Positions 34,762 through 42,722 of a stretch of 64,000 nt of DNA are shown here, piece after piece (position 1 is the first letter of the stretch; the number at the start of each line of letters is the position of its first letter). Position numbers and translations under genes: made by a program. The notes under the pieces were generated by a model. That model saw nothing but the letters and a program-made list of their open reading frames with translations. It made no database searches and was not told the origin of the DNA. The DNA comes from Paracoccus sp. MA. Its GTDB lineage: Bacteria; Pseudomonadota; Alphaproteobacteria; Rhodobacterales; Rhodobacteraceae. The stretch spans positions 1,594,001 through 1,658,000 of the forward strand of contig NZ_CP087598.1 of assembly GCF_020990385.1 (NCBI RefSeq), read 5' to 3'.

Positions 34762-36609
34762 ATGCTGCGCATCGACGACATATCCTATTCCATCGCCGGA
34801 CGGCCGCTGTTCGAGCACGCCTCGGCCACCATCCCGGACGGGCACAAGGTCGGCCTGGTCGGCCCGAACGGCGCCGGCAAGACTACGCTGTTCCGGCTGA
34901 TCCGGGGCGAGCTGGGCCTTGACGGCGGCGCCATCACCCTGCCGCCCCGCGCCCGCATCGGCGGCGTCGCGCAGGAGGCGCCGGGCACCGCGACCAGCGT
35001 GCTGGAGACGGTGCTGGAGGCCGACATCGAACGCGCCGCGTTGTTGGCCGAATCCGCCGATGCCACCGACGCGCATCGCATCGCCGAGATCCAGACCCGG
35101 CTGGCCGATATCGACGCCTGGTCGGCCGAGGCGCGGGCCGCGACCATCCTGCGCGGCCTGGGCTTCTCGACCGAGGACCAGGCGCGGCCGACCGCCGACT
35201 ATTCCGGCGGCTGGCGGATGCGGGTGGCGCTGGCCGGGGTGCTGTTCTCGCAGCCCGACCTGCTGCTGCTGGACGAGCCGACCAACTACCTCGACCTGGA
35301 AGGCGCGCTGTGGCTGGAAAGCTATCTGGCGCGCTATCCGCATACCGTCATCGTCATCAGCCACGACCGCGACCTGCTGAACCGCGCCGTGGGCCATATC
35401 CTGCATCTCGAGGAGCGCAGGCTGGTGCTCTATTCCGGCGGCTACGACATCTTCGCGCGGACCCGGGCCGAGAAACGCGCCTTGCAGGCCGCCGAGGCGA
35501 AGAAGCAGGACGCCCGCCGCGCGCATCTGCAAAGCTTCGTGGATCGCTTCCGCGCCAAGGCCACCAAGGCCCGCCAGGCCCAGGCCCGTATCAAGATGCT
35601 GGAGAAGATGGAGCCGATCACCGCCCCGGAAGAGGCCAAGTTCCACCGCTTCGGCTTTCCGCAGCCCGACCAGCTGTCGCCGCCCATCATCTCGCTGGAC
35701 GGGGTGACGGTGGGCTATGACGGGCGGGCGGTGCTGCGGCGGCTGGCGCTGCGCATCGATCAGGACGACCGCATCGCGCTGCTGGGCCGGAACGGCCAGG
35801 GCAAGTCTACGCTGTCGAAGCTGCTGGCCGGCCGGCTGGAGGCGATGGAGGGGCGGATCGCGCGATCAAGCAAGCTGCGCATCGGCTATTTCGCCCAGCA
35901 CCAGGTCGATGAGCTGGAACTGGACGAGACGCCCATCGCCCATGTCCGCCGCCTGCGCCCGGACGAGCCGCCGGCGAAGCTGCGCGCCCGGCTGGCCGGA
36001 TTCGGATTGATGGAGGCGCAGGCCGAGACCCGGGTGGGCCAGCTCTCGGGCGGGCAGAAGGCGCGGCTGTCCTTGCTGCTGGCCACCATCGACGCGCCGC
36101 ATCTGCTGATCCTCGACGAACCGACCAACCACCTGGACATCGAGAGCCGCGAGGCGCTGACCGAGGCATTGAACGACTATACCGGCGCCGTGGTGCTGGT
36201 CAGCCACGACATGCACCTGCTGAACCTGGTCGCGGACCGGCTGTGGCTGGTCGATCAGGGCGGGGTCAGCCCCTGGCAGGGCGACCTGGACGACTATCGC
36301 CGCATGCTGCTGGCCGGCGAGGAAAAGCCCGAGCCGAAAACCGAAGCGAAGCCGGCGCCGAAACGCCCCGCGCGCGAGAAGATCCTGGAGCTGCGCGCCG
36401 AGGCCAGGCGCGCCGAGGAGCGGGTCGAGAAGCTGACCGCCATGCTGGAAAAGCTGGACGCCATCATGGCCGATCCCGCGACCTATGACGATGCGCAGAA
36501 GGCCGAAGCCTGGGGCCGCAAGCATGCCGAGGCCAGCGAGGCGATGCAGCGCGCGGAAAGCCTGTGGATGGAGGCGCTGGAGCGGCTGGAGGAGGCCGAG
36601 CGGGCCTGA
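34762..36609 (+). CDS. ABC-F family ATPase, YheS/Uup-like
   Basis: 615 residues with two ABC ATPase domains and no membrane segment. Walker A: G-P-N-G-A-G-K-T (near residue 34) and G-R-N-G-Q-G-K-S (near 345). Signatures: Y-S-G-G-W and L-S-G-G-Q. Between them lies the charged alpha-helical ABC-F linker rich in K-A-R-Q-A-Q. The C-terminal about 85 residues are a Glu/Lys/Ala coiled coil. ABC-F proteins bind the ribosomal E site and resolve stalled translation. ATG 34762 is chosen; an in-frame ATG four codons upstream is possible. Confidence 0.9.
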   Translation: MLRIDDISYSIAGRPLFEHASATIPDGHKVGLVGPNGAGKTTLFRLIRGELGLDGGAITLPPRARIGGVAQEAPGTATSVLETVLEADIERAALLAESADATDAHRIAEIQTRLADIDAWSAEARAATILRGLGFSTEDQARPTADYSGGWRMRVALAGVLFSQPDLLLLDEPTNYLDLEGALWLESYLARYPHTVIVISHDRDLLNRAVGHILHLEERRLVLYSGGYDIFARTRAEKRALQAAEAKKQDARRAHLQSFVDRFRAKATKARQAQARIKMLEKMEPITAPEEAKFHRFGFPQPDQLSPPIISLDGVTVGYDGRAVLRRLALRIDQDDRIALLGRNGQGKSTLSKLLAGRLEAMEGRIARSSKLRIGYFAQHQVDELELDETPIAHVRRLRPDEPPAKLRARLAGFGLMEAQAETRVGQLSGGQKARLSLLLATIDAPHLLILDEPTNHLDIESREALTEALNDYTGAVVLVSHDMHLLNLVADRLWLVDQGGVSPWQGDLDDYRRMLLAGEEKPEPKTEAKPAPKRPAREKILELRAEARRAEERVEKLTAMLEKLDAIMADPATYDDAQKAEAWGRKHAEASEAMQRAESLWMEALERLEEAERA

Positions 36610-36710
36610 ACGCAACAGCGGGCCGTCATCCGCGTGAAATCCGTCAGAAGCCGCTTGCCCTGCAACGGGTTTTCGACGCAGGGTCACGCGCAATTCGACA
36701 GGGATTCGCC

Positions 36711-37439
36711 ATGACCAGGATAGCCGCGTTCGCGCTTCTCGCCGCCACCGCCCTGACCTCGCCCGCGCTGGGGCAGTCGCTGGGGCGCGAGTTCTCGGTC
36801 GATGCCGGCCTGGGGCTGAAATACGGGCCGGCATTCATGGGCTCGGACAATCTGGATGCCGCGCCCTGGTTCATCCTGCGCAACGCCGATGCCGACCGCG
36901 ACCAGCCGGATGGGTTCTCGATCCTGCCCTCGCTGAACTATGTCGGCAAGCGCGACGCCGACGATCACGACGACCTGCGCGGCATGGACGATATCGGCTA
37001 TGCCGGCGAGATCGGCGTGAAACTATCCTGGCGCATGGGCGATCTGACCAGCTACGGCGCCATCCGCAAGGGGTTCGGCGGCCATCACGGACTGGTGGGC
37101 GAGCTGGGCGCGAAATACCGATTCGAGGCCAGCGACAAGCTGACGCTCTGGACCGGCGCCGAGCTGGGCCTGGGCGACGACGATTTCACCGGCACCTATT
37201 TCGGCGTGGCGCCCGGCGAGACCCGCCCCGGCCGACCCGAGCATGATCCGGACGGCGGCGCCTATATCGCCCGCGTCAGCATCGAGGCGCGCTATGAATT
37301 CATGCCCGACACGGCGGTGATGGGCCGGCTGAGCTATGGCCGCCTGCTGGGCGATGCCGGCGATTCGCCCCTGGTCGAGACGCGCAGCCAGCCCTCGGTC
37401 AGCATCGGCTTGGCACGGCGGCTGAACTTCCGCTTCTAG
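36711..37439 (+). CDS. MipA/OmpV family outer-membrane protein
   Basis: 242 residues. Signal peptide about 1-21 ending A-L-G-Q. The rest alternates short amphipathic strands with G-Y/W-rich turns and ends with L-N-F-R-F, an aromatic C-terminal residue typical of an outer-membrane beta-barrel. MipA in E. coli bridges murein hydrolase MltA and PBP1B; related OmpV proteins are of unclear role. Start chosen at the ATG that begins the signal peptide. No peptidoglycan gene is adjacent. Confidence 0.85.
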   Translation: MTRIAAFALLAATALTSPALGQSLGREFSVDAGLGLKYGPAFMGSDNLDAAPWFILRNADADRDQPDGFSILPSLNYVGKRDADDHDDLRGMDDIGYAGEIGVKLSWRMGDLTSYGAIRKGFGGHHGLVGELGAKYRFEASDKLTLWTGAELGLGDDDFTGTYFGVAPGETRPGRPEHDPDGGAYIARVSIEARYEFMPDTAVMGRLSYGRLLGDAGDSPLVETRSQPSVSIGLARRLNFRF

Positions 37440-37503
37440 GCGGCACTGGACCCCGGAAGGCACAAGTCCTATATCATTGCCAAGATTCCACAGGACGCGC
37501 CGC

Positions 37504-37863
37504 ATGAGCACCGAAAACCTCAAGGAAGGCGATCCGCTGATCGCGCCCTCGACCACGGATCACCCCCTCTATGATAGTGTGGTCGAGGCCTGCAAGACGG
37601 TCTACGACCCCGAGATCCCGGTCAATATCTTCGACCTGGGCCTGATCTACACGATCGACATCAACGACGAGAACGCCGTGCGCATCGTCATGACCCTGAC
37701 CGCGCCGGGCTGTCCGGTGGCGGGCGAGATGCCCGGCTGGGTCGCCGATGCGGTCGAGCCACTGCCCGGCGTCAAGCAGGTGGATGTCGAGATGACCTTC
37801 CAGCCGCAATGGGGCATGGACATGATGTCCGAAGAGGCCCGCCTGGAGCTCGGCTTCATTTGA
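37504..37863 (+). CDS. sufT: SufT / MIP18-family Fe-S cluster assembly factor (DUF59)
   Basis: 119 residues. One MIP18 domain with D-P-E-I-P-V-N-I-F-D-L-G-L-I-Y near residues 36-50 and T-L-T-A-P-G-C-P-V-A near 71-80, containing the conserved Cys. Such proteins support maturation of Fe-S proteins and are usually the last gene of suf operons; here no other suf gene is in the window. Its stop overlaps the next start (TTGA), so it is coupled to the acetyltransferase gene. Confidence 0.88.
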   Translation: MSTENLKEGDPLIAPSTTDHPLYDSVVEACKTVYDPEIPVNIFDLGLIYTIDINDENAVRIVMTLTAPGCPVAGEMPGWVADAVEPLPGVKQVDVEMTFQPQWGMDMMSEEARLELGFI

Positions 37864-38408
37864 CCGCGCGCGAGGACATGCTGGCCGGCCTGCCCTATCA
37901 TCCCGGGGATGGCGAGCTGGTGGCGATGCGCAAGACCGCGCAGGGGCTGATGCGCGACTACAATGCCACCATCATCGGCGACAAGACCCGCGCCCGCACC
38001 CTGACCCAGCTGCTGGGCACCTGGAACGGCGCGGTGATCCGCGCGCCCTTCCATGTCGATTACGGCAAGCATATCCATTTCGGCCCGGATTGCTTCGTGA
38101 ATTACGGCTGTTTCTTCATGGATATCTGCGAAATCCGCATCGGCGCGCGCTGCCAGTTCGGCACTGCCGTGCAATTGCTGACCGAGGACCGGCCCCGCGA
38201 CCGTGAAAGCCGCGCCCGGGGCGAGGAATGGGGCAAGCCGATCAGCATCGGCGACGATGTCTGGATCGGCGGCGGCGCCGTCGTCCTGCCCGGCATCTCG
38301 ATCGGCGACGGCGCCATCGTCGGCGCCGGCGCGGTGGTGACCCGGGACGTGGCGCCGGGCGCCACGGTGGTCGGCAACCCGGCCCGGCCGCTGCCGCCGA
38401 AGGGCTGA
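37860..38408 (+). CDS. Maltose/galactoside O-acetyltransferase-like protein, left-handed beta-helix
   Basis: 182 residues. The N-terminal substrate cap M-L-A-G-L-P-Y-H-P-G-D-G-E-L is the Mac/LacA/NodL motif; hexapeptide repeats such as I-G-D-D-V-W-I-G-G-G-A-V-V-L-P-G-I follow from residue 125, ending G-N-P-A-R-P. It transfers acetyl groups from acetyl-CoA to a sugar. I start at a TTG overlapping the sufT stop because it gives the family N-terminus T-x-R-E-x-M-L-A-G; an ATG at 37878 would trim that. Short tail. Confidence 0.88.
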   Translation: MTAREDMLAGLPYHPGDGELVAMRKTAQGLMRDYNATIIGDKTRARTLTQLLGTWNGAVIRAPFHVDYGKHIHFGPDCFVNYGCFFMDICEIRIGARCQFGTAVQLLTEDRPRDRESRARGEEWGKPISIGDDVWIGGGAVVLPGISIGDGAIVGAGAVVTRDVAPGATVVGNPARPLPPKG

Positions 38409-38417
38409 GCGCGCCGC

Positions 38418-38978
38418 CTAGAAGAAGACCCGGTGCCGGCCGCGGCTGACCAGATGCAGCGCGCCCTGCATGACCGGCATTTCGGGCAGGCGCCGCAGCG
38501 GCAGGTCCATCGCCACCAGCCGCAGCATGCGCAGGGTGATGCCATGGGTGACGATCAGCGCCGGCCCGGTCAGATCGTCCAGGAAGGCGCGCACCCGCGC
38601 CTCCAACCCGGCGAAATGCTCGCCCCCCGGCGCGCGGTCATACCAGTCCAGCCCGCCGGAGCCGAAGATCGCGGGATGCGTCGCGCGCAACTCCTCCCAA
38701 AGCCTGCCGGTGAAATCGCCGATGTCGATTTCGTGCAGCCGCTCGTCTGCGCGGAAGTCCTGCCCACCGAAGACGATGCGCGCCGTCTGCTGCGCCCGCC
38801 CGGCGGTGCTGGCATAGCGCGCGACGCCGCGCAGGTCGCGCACCAGCCAGGCCAGCCGGCGCGCCTGCGCCTGCCCCAGCGGCGTCAGCGGCGAATCCAG
38901 CCGCCCCTGCATCCGCCCCTGGGCATTCCATTCGGTCTGGCCGTGCCGCATCAGGTAGAGGTCGGGCCAGTCCGGCAT
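38418..38978 (-). CDS. Histidine phosphatase family protein
   Basis: 186 residues of the phosphoglycerate mutase-like superfamily. Catalytic R-H-G near residue 11 (L-M-R-H-G-Q-T-E-W-N), the second Arg in the A-S-T-A-G-R-A-Q-Q-T-A region, the proton-donor Glu in H-E-I-D-I-G-D-F-T-G and the late V-T-H-G-I all present. Substrate not assignable. The ATG overlaps the hemF stop by one base (TGATG), so it is translationally coupled to hemF. Confidence 0.88.
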   Translation of the reverse strand: MPDWPDLYLMRHGQTEWNAQGRMQGRLDSPLTPLGQAQARRLAWLVRDLRGVARYASTAGRAQQTARIVFGGQDFRADERLHEIDIGDFTGRLWEELRATHPAIFGSGGLDWYDRAPGGEHFAGLEARVRAFLDDLTGPALIVTHGITLRMLRLVAMDLPLRRLPEMPVMQGALHLVSRGRHRVFF

Positions 38979-39838
38979 CAGACCCATTTCGCCATGGGCG
39001 GCAGGCTCATCAGCACCGCCTCGGGATCGTGGCCGGTCGCCAGGCCGAACTTGGTGCCGCGGTCATAGACCAGGTTGTATTCGGCATAGAGGCCGCGATG
39101 GATCAGCTGCGCGTCCTTTTCCGCCTCGCCCCAGGGCTGGGCCATGCGCTTTTCGGCCAGGGGCAGGAAGGCCGGCAGGAAAGCCTCGCCCACCGCCCGG
39201 GTAAAGGCGAAATCCGCGCGCCAGTCGCCCGTGTTCAGGTCGTCGTAGAAGATGCCGCCGACGCCCCGCGCCCGGCCGCGATGCGGGACAAAGAAATACT
39301 CCTCCGCCCAGGCCTTGAAGCGGTCGTAGTAATCCGCGCCATGCGGGGCGCAGGCTGCGCGCAGGGTTTCGTGGAAATGTGCCGTATCCTCGGCGACTTC
39401 CAGGCAGGGGTTCAGGTCGGCGCCGCCGCCGAACCACCAGGCGCCGGGGGTCCAGAACATGCGCGTGTTCATGTGGACGGCCGGCGCATGCGGGTTCTGC
39501 ATATGCGCGACCAGGCTGATGCCCGAGGCCCAGAAGCGCGAGTCGGCCTCGATCCCCGGCACGCCGCGCGCCGCCATGGCCTGCCGGGCCGCGGCGGACA
39601 ATTCGCCATGCACCGCCGACCAGTTCACGCCGACCTTCTCGAAGACCCGGCCGCCGCGCATCACCGACATCAGCCCGCCGCCGCCATCCTCGCCGCGCTT
39701 GGTCTCGCGGATCTCGAACCGGCCGGGCGGGGCCGAGCCGGGGCCACGATCCTCCAGCGCCTCGAAGGCCGCGACGATGCGGTCGCGCAATTCCCGGAAC
39801 CAGGCCGCGGCCTCCTGTCGCTCGTCCTGCATTTCCAT
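38978..39838 (-). CDS. hemF: Oxygen-dependent coproporphyrinogen III oxidase
   Basis: 286 residues. Converts coproporphyrinogen III to protoporphyrinogen IX in aerobic heme synthesis. Signature blocks: E-K-V-G-V-N-W-S near residue 66, H-x-N-x-R-M-F near 122, W-W-F-G-G-G-A-D-L-N-P near 133 and the later E-Y-N-L-V-Y-D-R-G-T-K-F-G-L. Length matches the family. First gene of a two-gene unit with the phosphatase. Confidence 0.95.
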   Translation of the reverse strand: MEMQDERQEAAAWFRELRDRIVAAFEALEDRGPGSAPPGRFEIRETKRGEDGGGGLMSVMRGGRVFEKVGVNWSAVHGELSAAARQAMAARGVPGIEADSRFWASGISLVAHMQNPHAPAVHMNTRMFWTPGAWWFGGGADLNPCLEVAEDTAHFHETLRAACAPHGADYYDRFKAWAEEYFFVPHRGRARGVGGIFYDDLNTGDWRADFAFTRAVGEAFLPAFLPLAEKRMAQPWGEAEKDAQLIHRGLYAEYNLVYDRGTKFGLATGHDPEAVLMSLPPMAKWV

Positions 39839-39918
39839 GGGCTTGCCTCCGGATTCGTGAATTGCCCCGCCAGGGGGACGGGCTTATGCTTCGGTCGAAA
39901 CAACTAGAGATCCCGGCC

Positions 39919-40335
39919 ATGACCCGCAACATCCTGCTTGCCCTGATGCCTGTCCTGGTTGTCGCGGCCTGCGGAACCCCGCAGGAACAGTGCATCAGCC
40001 GCAACACCCGCGAATACCGCACCGTCTCGAACCTGCTGGCCGAGGTCGAGGCCAATCTGGCGCGCGGCTATGCCTGGGAAGAGCGCACCGTGACCCGCAC
40101 CGAATGGGACGATTGCCGCCATGTATGGATCGATCGCGACGGCAACCGCCGGCTGGGCTATCGTCCCTGCCTGCGCGACGTCGTCGACACCGAGCGTTAC
40201 CGGGTGCCGATCGACCCGGCCGCCGAGACGCGCAAGCGCGACAACCTGCAGGCGCGCAAGCAGGCGCTGATGCCCGCCGCCCGCGCCGCCGTCGATGCCT
40301 GCAAGACCGCCTATCCCGAAGAGAAGCGGTCCTAA
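39919..40335 (+). CDS. Small lipoprotein, unknown function
   Basis: 138 residues. Type II signal peptide with lipobox L-V-V-A-A-C at about residues 13-18; Gly-Thr follow the Cys, so no Asp+2 inner-membrane retention signal. The mature part has further Cys residues (Q-E-Q-C, W-D-D-C, Y-R-P-C, D-A-C), which could form disulfides, and a W-I-D-R-D-G-N motif. I do not recognise a family. Its stop overlaps the stop of the convergent SDR gene by 4 bases. Confidence 0.7.
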   Translation: MTRNILLALMPVLVVAACGTPQEQCISRNTREYRTVSNLLAEVEANLARGYAWEERTVTRTEWDDCRHVWIDRDGNRRLGYRPCLRDVVDTERYRVPIDPAAETRKRDNLQARKQALMPAARAAVDACKTAYPEEKRS

Positions 40336-41141
40336 TAGACCCCGGGCGCCAGCGGATCGCCCAGGCTGCGGCCGCCGTCGACGCGCAGGATCTGGCCGGT
40401 GACGAAGCTCGATGCCTCGCTGGCCAGGAACTGCACCGTCGAGGCCAGCTCGTCCGCGCCGGCGATGCGGCCCAGCGGCGTCGCCGCCACCATGCGGTCG
40501 CGCAGGCCGGGGTCCTCGCGCAGCTTCAGCTGCATGTTGTTCGACATGATGCTGGCGAAGGCCACGCCGTTCACCCGGATGCGCCTGGGCGCCAGCGCCG
40601 AGGCCAGCGAGCGCGTGGCCTGTGCCTGCGCCGCGCTGGCGATGGAATAGGCCAGCATCTGCGGCTGCGGCCAGTCGGCGGCCAGCGAGGTCACGTTGAC
40701 GATGGCGCCGTGTTGCAGCGCATCCTCGTCCTCCTCGCGCACCTGCGCCATCATGCGCCGCGCGACCATCTGCGACAGGCGCAGCCCCGCCATCATGTTC
40801 TGGCGCAGCATGTCGCCCAGCAGTTCGTCGTTGACCGTCAGCGGATCGCAGCCCTGCACCATGCGATGCGCGTTGACCAGGATGTCCACCCGGTCGAAGG
40901 CGTCGATGGTGGCCGAGACCAGGTTCGCCAGCGTCAGCTTCTGGCCAAGATCGCCGGCGAAGGCCCGCACCGGCCCTTCGCCCGCCGCCTGCTCGCCCAG
41001 CTCGGCCATCAGCGCCGCTTCGTCGCTGTCGGCGAACATGACATTGGCTCCCGCCTCCTGGAAATGGCGGGCGATGGCCAGGCCGATGCCGCGCGCGGCG
41101 CCGGTGACGATGGCGGTCTTGCCCTGGATGGACAGGCTCAT
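40332..41141 (-). CDS. SDR-family oxidoreductase lacking the catalytic lysine
   Basis: 269 residues, classical short-chain dehydrogenase fold. Nucleotide site T-G-A-A-R-G-I-G at residues 13-20; D-I-L-V-N-A near 86; catalytic-type Ser in V-N-V-T-S near 152; Tyr in M-L-A-Y-S-I-A-S near 163. The position of the Y-x-x-x-K lysine is Ser, so proton relay would be impaired. The C-terminus R-V-N-G-V and V-D-G-G matches fabG-like SDRs. Either a reaction that does not need Lys or a pseudoenzyme. Upstream is the RsmC-like gene on the same strand, 17 bases away. Confidence 0.82.
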   Translation of the reverse strand: MSLSIQGKTAIVTGAARGIGLAIARHFQEAGANVMFADSDEAALMAELGEQAAGEGPVRAFAGDLGQKLTLANLVSATIDAFDRVDILVNAHRMVQGCDPLTVNDELLGDMLRQNMMAGLRLSQMVARRMMAQVREEDEDALQHGAIVNVTSLAADWPQPQMLAYSIASAAQAQATRSLASALAPRRIRVNGVAFASIMSNNMQLKLREDPGLRDRMVAATPLGRIAGADELASTVQFLASEASSFVTGQILRVDGGRSLGDPLAPGVY

Positions 41142-41158
41142 CTTTTCCTACCTTTGCT

Positions 41159-42154
41159 CTATGGACGGGCGCCGGGACGCCGCGCGCCCGAGGCGGTCAG
41201 GATCTTGAACCGCGAATCGCCGCCCAGTTCCGCGACTTCGGCAAAGCATTCCCGCAGCGCCTGCTCATAGGGCAGGTGCCGGTTGGCGACCATCCACAGC
41301 CGCCCGGCCCCCGTCAGCAGGCCCGCCGCCGCGCGGATGAAGCCGGCGCCCAGCTTCGGATCGGCCGCGCGCCCCTCGTGGAAGGGCGGGTTCATGACGA
41401 CGCCGTTCACCGGCTCGGGCAGGCGGAAATCCAGCGCATCCGCCCAATGGAACCGCGCGCGCGGGTCGGTCACGTTGCGCCGCGCGCAATCCAGCGCCGC
41501 CGCATCGGCCTCGACCAGATGCAGTTGCTCGACGCCCGGATGCCTGAGGATCTGGGCCGAAAGCCAGCCCCAGCCCGCGCCGAGGTCGACGATGCGGGTC
41601 GGCAGCTTGTCCGGCAGCGCCGCCGCCAGCGCCTGCGAGGCCGGGTCCGGCCCGTCGGCCGAAAACACCCCGGGCCGCGTCACCATGCCCGGGGCGGCCT
41701 GATGGTCGCGGGCCGGCCAGTCCTCGGGCAGCCAGCCCCCTCCGGGCAGCGTCACCCGGAAGATCTTGCCGTGGCCGCGCGATTGCACCTCGTCCACCGG
41801 GGCAAGGCCGCGCATCTCCTTCAGCACCGCGTCGATGCCATCGGTCTTCTGCCCGTCGATCCAGAGCGCGGCTCCGGGCGCCAGCCGCCCCGCGGCCTCG
41901 GCGATGCGCGCCCGCGCCTCGGCCCGGGCACGGGGCAGGAAGACCACGGCGCCGTCGAAGGCGCCCGAGGGTTCGGTGACGACCTCATGGCCGCGCGCCT
42001 GCAGCGCCCGGTGATCGGGATAGAAGCCCTGCACGATCTGCGGCCGGGCAGCGTCGAAAGGGGAAAGGTCGGTCGCCGCGCCGGCGCCGATCAGCAGCCA
42101 GCGCCCTTCCGGCGGCGTGCCGCCAAAGACAAGTTCCAGCCGTGATCCAGCCAA
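41159..42154 (-). CDS. rsmC: RsmC-like class I SAM-dependent rRNA methyltransferase
   Basis: 331 residues. Tandem methyltransferase-like halves as in RsmC/RlmG: a degenerate N-terminal half and an active C-terminal half with V-D-L-G-A-G-W-G-W-L-S near residue 190 (SAM loop) and the amino-methylating N-P-P-F-H motif near 255. RsmC makes m2G1207 in 16S rRNA. It begins 3 bases before the clpS stop region on the same strand, so it probably follows clpS in one transcript. Confidence 0.85.
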   Translation of the reverse strand: MAGSRLELVFGGTPPEGRWLLIGAGAATDLSPFDAARPQIVQGFYPDHRALQARGHEVVTEPSGAFDGAVVFLPRARAEARARIAEAAGRLAPGAALWIDGQKTDGIDAVLKEMRGLAPVDEVQSRGHGKIFRVTLPGGGWLPEDWPARDHQAAPGMVTRPGVFSADGPDPASQALAAALPDKLPTRIVDLGAGWGWLSAQILRHPGVEQLHLVEADAAALDCARRNVTDPRARFHWADALDFRLPEPVNGVVMNPPFHEGRAADPKLGAGFIRAAAGLLTGAGRLWMVANRHLPYEQALRECFAEVAELGGDSRFKILTASGARRPGARP

Positions 42155-42157
42155 TTT

Positions 42158-42490
42158 CTACTCTTTTTCCATGGTGCATTGCAGCGGATGCTGCTGGCGG
42201 CGCGCCAGTTCCATGACCTGCGCCACCTTGGTTTCGGCGATCTCGTGCGAGAAGACGCCCACGACGGCCACCCCCTTGCGATGGACCGTCAGCATGATCT
42301 CGATCGCCTGGGCATGGCTCATGTTGAACAGCCGCTCAAGCACATGCACGACGAATTCCATCGGGGTGAAATCGTCGTTCAGAAGCAAGACCTTGTACAT
42401 CGGAGGCCGTTGCGTGCGGGGGCGGGTCTTGACCCCCAGCTCGACCTCTTCGCGGTCCCCGGGTCGGTTCGTCATCTGCGGATTGGTCAC
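42158..42490 (-). CDS. clpS: ATP-dependent Clp protease adapter ClpS
   Basis: 110 residues. Delivers N-degron substrates to ClpAP. Core: [17 protein letters not shown] near residues 32-48 and [10 protein letters not shown] at the end, with the N-degron pocket His in V-H-R-K-G. The 30-residue N-terminal tail is typical. Start: GTG at 42490 keeps the longer tail; ATG at 42475 is the alternative. Neither has a clear Shine-Dalgarno. clpA is not in the window. Confidence 0.93.
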   Translation of the reverse strand: MTNPQMTNRPGDREEVELGVKTRPRTQRPPMYKVLLLNDDFTPMEFVVHVLERLFNMSHAQAIEIMLTVHRKGVAVVGVFSHEIAETKVAQVMELARRQQHPLQCTMEKE

Positions 42491-42722
42491 GAGGCTTGCA
42501 ACAGGATATGGACGGTTCTGGGACCGAATATAGAGGCTTTCCCCGCGCTTGATAACCCCCGCCCCCGCCTTCCTGCCGAAAGGCGGCGCAACCTGCGGCA
42601 GATTGCGTGGCCGGGGGTGAAAACTTGCAGTTCCCGAACGCCGGAAGCCGTGCTATTGTCATTTTATTAATGAAGGGCCCGCATAATGAACGGGTCCTCA
42701 GAGGCAGATAGAGACCGGGACA

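Noticed and set aside
42600..42680. Sigma-70 promoter before the dacA-type gene
   Set aside because: TTGCAG and TATTGT are present but the spacing is about 23 bases, too long for a confident call.
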